From positions 1 to 7,465 of the forward strand of contig JAOUDB010000113.1 of NCBI GenBank assembly GCA_029859485.1: DNA of 7,465 nucleotides. The letters run 5' to 3'. Source of the stretch: Desulfuromonadales bacterium. Its GTDB lineage: Bacteria > Desulfobacterota > Desulfuromonadia > Desulfuromonadales > BM103. The notes under the pieces were generated by a model. It was not told the origin of the DNA. It ran no database searches and saw only the letters and a list, made by a program, of their open reading frames with translations. This document shows, one piece after another, positions 6,801-7,465 of the stretch (position 1 is the stretch's first letter; the number at the start of each line of letters is the position of its first letter). The translations under genes and the position numbers were made by a program.

Positions 6801-7465
6801 TCCTGAGAGCGGTTCCTGCTCGTCAACCACCCACAATGGCTGTGGATCCGTTTCATCGAAATGCCCTCCTTGATCATAGACCCGCACCAGATATTTCAAC
6901 TGGTCAACCGGTGCGGAGAACGTGGCCTGACCGAGCTGCCACCGGGCCATGCCGTCACTGCCCATCTCGATTACGACCAGTGGGGTGTCGTTTATGGACT
7001 GCTGTTCGTCAAACACCCTGACCTCGGCGCGCTCAATGAAACTGTGATAATTGGTGTACAGGCGGAAACGGACGAGATCCTCGAGCAATTCGGTATCAAC
7101 CACATCGCGGTAGCGCACAGAACGAGGCCAGGCAGTGACATTCAGACGCGGTTTGATCGAAAGCCCATCATGTTTGAACTGGATTTTTGCCTGGTCAAGT
7201 GCGACATCCGTACACCGTTGTACATCGGCGATACTTTTGCCAGGATCGTCGAGTGGCTTGCCGTCCACCGTGATCCGCATGAGGTTTAAACCAAAGGGGT
7301 TTGCCGGTTCGACTTCACGGTTCAGGCGGGTAATCTCCACCCCTTCATAATCGTCAAGCGGAAACAGTTCGTCGTAGATGACCTGCACTTCGACGCGCGA
7401 GGTGTTTGATTCGATGAAACCCGCGTTAACAACGTCATCTGATTGAACATAACCCCGCCCTTCGA
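3831..7465 (-). CDS. Large outer-membrane beta-barrel protein with N-terminal Ig-like periplasmic domains (5'-partial)
   Basis: The reading frame is open to the window edge, so the true start and any signal peptide lie beyond 7465; 1210 codons are visible. A GTG at 7388 is an internal valine, because 25 in-frame codons without a stop precede it. Visible residues 1-310 are beta-rich and soluble-looking. They include an Ig-like unit at about 243-308 containing LPDGAHTVEV. A junction motif FYVGIADVT follows at about 317. From about 350 to the end, alternating amphipathic strands and acidic loops indicate a barrel. Recognisable signatures are YPTFGDDST (about 405), GTGGSLYYLR (about 496), GSERLQVEIRD (about 512) and DYTIDYLQGRVLL (about 539). 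These recur in large, poorly characterised proteobacterial surface proteins, variously labelled OmpA-like or TonB-receptor-like. No TonB plug domain or OmpA peptidoglycan-binding domain is visible. The C-terminus HQGFFINLIGKI is a plausible last barrel strand, ending in Ile rather than Phe. The TAA stop lies 11 nt before the next gene. Role: OM channel or surface anchor; substrate unknown. Confidence 0.88.
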   Translation of the reverse strand, partial: EGRGYVQSDDVVNAGFIESNTSRVEVQVIYDELFPLDDYEGVEITRLNREVEPANPFGLNLMRITVDGKPLDDPGKSIADVQRCTDVALDQAKIQFKHDGLSIKPRLNVTAWPRSVRYRDVVDTELLEDLVRFRLYTNYHSFIERAEVRVFDEQQSINDTPLVVIEMGSDGMARWQLGQATFSAPVDQLKYLVRVYDQGGHFDETDPQPLWVVDEQEPLSGQVDPEQELLAGYGETRLARQNIPIRGGTVSAQGSSIPEGHDVWMAGLKVPVDNNGRFIVEEILPDGAHTVEVAVLDKDGNGELFLRDLQLKKSDWFYVGIADVTLSENKTKDNGKLLAPDNENYTDGTNLDGRFAFYTKGQLGDGWELKASADTQEGPIEDIFSNFMDKSPEALFRRIDPKYHYPTFGDDSTVTEDAPTDGKFYLRVDKEKNYGLWGNFDIAYAENEMAQVNRGLYGANLHYQTLDTTSFGEERFVADGFAADPGTVAGLDELQGTGGSLYYLRHQDILAGSERLQVEIRDKDTNIVLGVKNLTPSLDYTIDYLQGRVLLTQPLETTVDDGLLVRSDTLSGNPVFLVSRYEFTPGVKDLDTMSAGGQMQYWVNDHLKVGVTASHAKEEDEDNDLYGTNVTIRKSEETWVKLEAGYSEGVGAFISESNDGGYDFNSPMFVGGQKTDASAYRVDTSLGVKDLIESGRGRFTLYYLDAEAGYMGAGLIPARDITKYGGTATLPVSSWLSLNFKGDRNEEQDGLETTTAEIDFRAKFLSRWTLSTGVRYDTRDDNSPKVQVPLTQKEGDRTDVVLQLEFDSLSRWTAYSFAQGTLQTTGNREDNFRAGVGGSYRLTDRFNVNGELSEGDHGAAGRVGTEYIYSDRTTLYLNYALENERTDNGVRARKGNLISGFRTRYSDSLSMYAEERYTYGEIPTGLMHSTGVDLAPNDRLNLGGNLDFGTLREYQTGAELKRTAASIRVGYGFDKLMLASAIEYRVDDAEQSDTSTSTRTTWLVKLDLKYQAFEDWRLISRLNYAYSDSSEGNYYNAEFTEVVLGYAYRPVKNDRLNALAKYTYFYNLPADQQVSTLDSGAGVMQRSHIASIDVTYDLSQRWTIGGKYAYRLGEVSLDRENADYFDSNAHLGIVRLDWHVMRHWDAMIEGRILDLPDAEDRKKGTVMAIYRHIGENIKLGVGYSFSSFSDDLTDYDYDHQGFFINLIGKI

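Noticed and set aside
6861..7289. A 142-residue plus-strand open frame
   Set aside because: It is an antisense shadow of the barrel gene, whose beta-domain and barrel pattern explain the region.
7386..7388. GTG at 7388 as the start of the barrel gene
   Set aside because: Twenty-five in-frame sense codons precede it up to the window edge, no SD sequence lies before it, and no signal peptide follows it. It reads as an internal valine.

Overview
The window is entirely coding on the minus strand and looks like the middle of one Gram-negative operon. It holds four consecutive genes, read from high to low coordinates. Gene 1 is a very large outer-membrane beta-barrel protein that enters from beyond position 7465. 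Gene 2 is a 194-residue exported or membrane-anchored protein with a coiled coil and an Ig-like beta domain. Gene 3 is a 643-residue periplasmic TPR/coiled-coil protein. Gene 4 is a TPR lipoprotein that runs off the window at position 1. Base composition is roughly balanced. Three things point to a diderm bacterium: the Lol-type lipoprotein, Sec signal peptides and a C-terminal barrel strand. By recalled family resemblance a gamma- or deltaproteobacterium is most likely, but no taxonomic marker gene is present.

The genes are packed tightly: an 11-nt gap, a 3-nt gap, then a 4-nt ATGA overlap. There is no room for internal promoters or terminators, and I see none. Co-transcription and translational coupling are the natural reading. 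The promoter must lie upstream of 7465 and the operon end before position 1.

Together the four products would form an envelope assembly: a barrel in the outer membrane, an OM-anchored TPR scaffold, a soluble periplasmic TPR/coiled-coil scaffold and a small anchored beta-domain adaptor. No enzyme, transporter ATPase, DNA-binding protein, mobile element, RNA gene or CRISPR is visible. The set resembles, in architecture and partly in motif, the envelope part of the ExbB/ExbD-powered Glt/Nfs machines (gliding and spore-coat machinery of Myxococcus, with related clusters of unknown function in other proteobacteria). That link is inference. A test would be whether ExbB/TolQ-, ExbD/TolR- and TonB/FHA-type genes flank this window.
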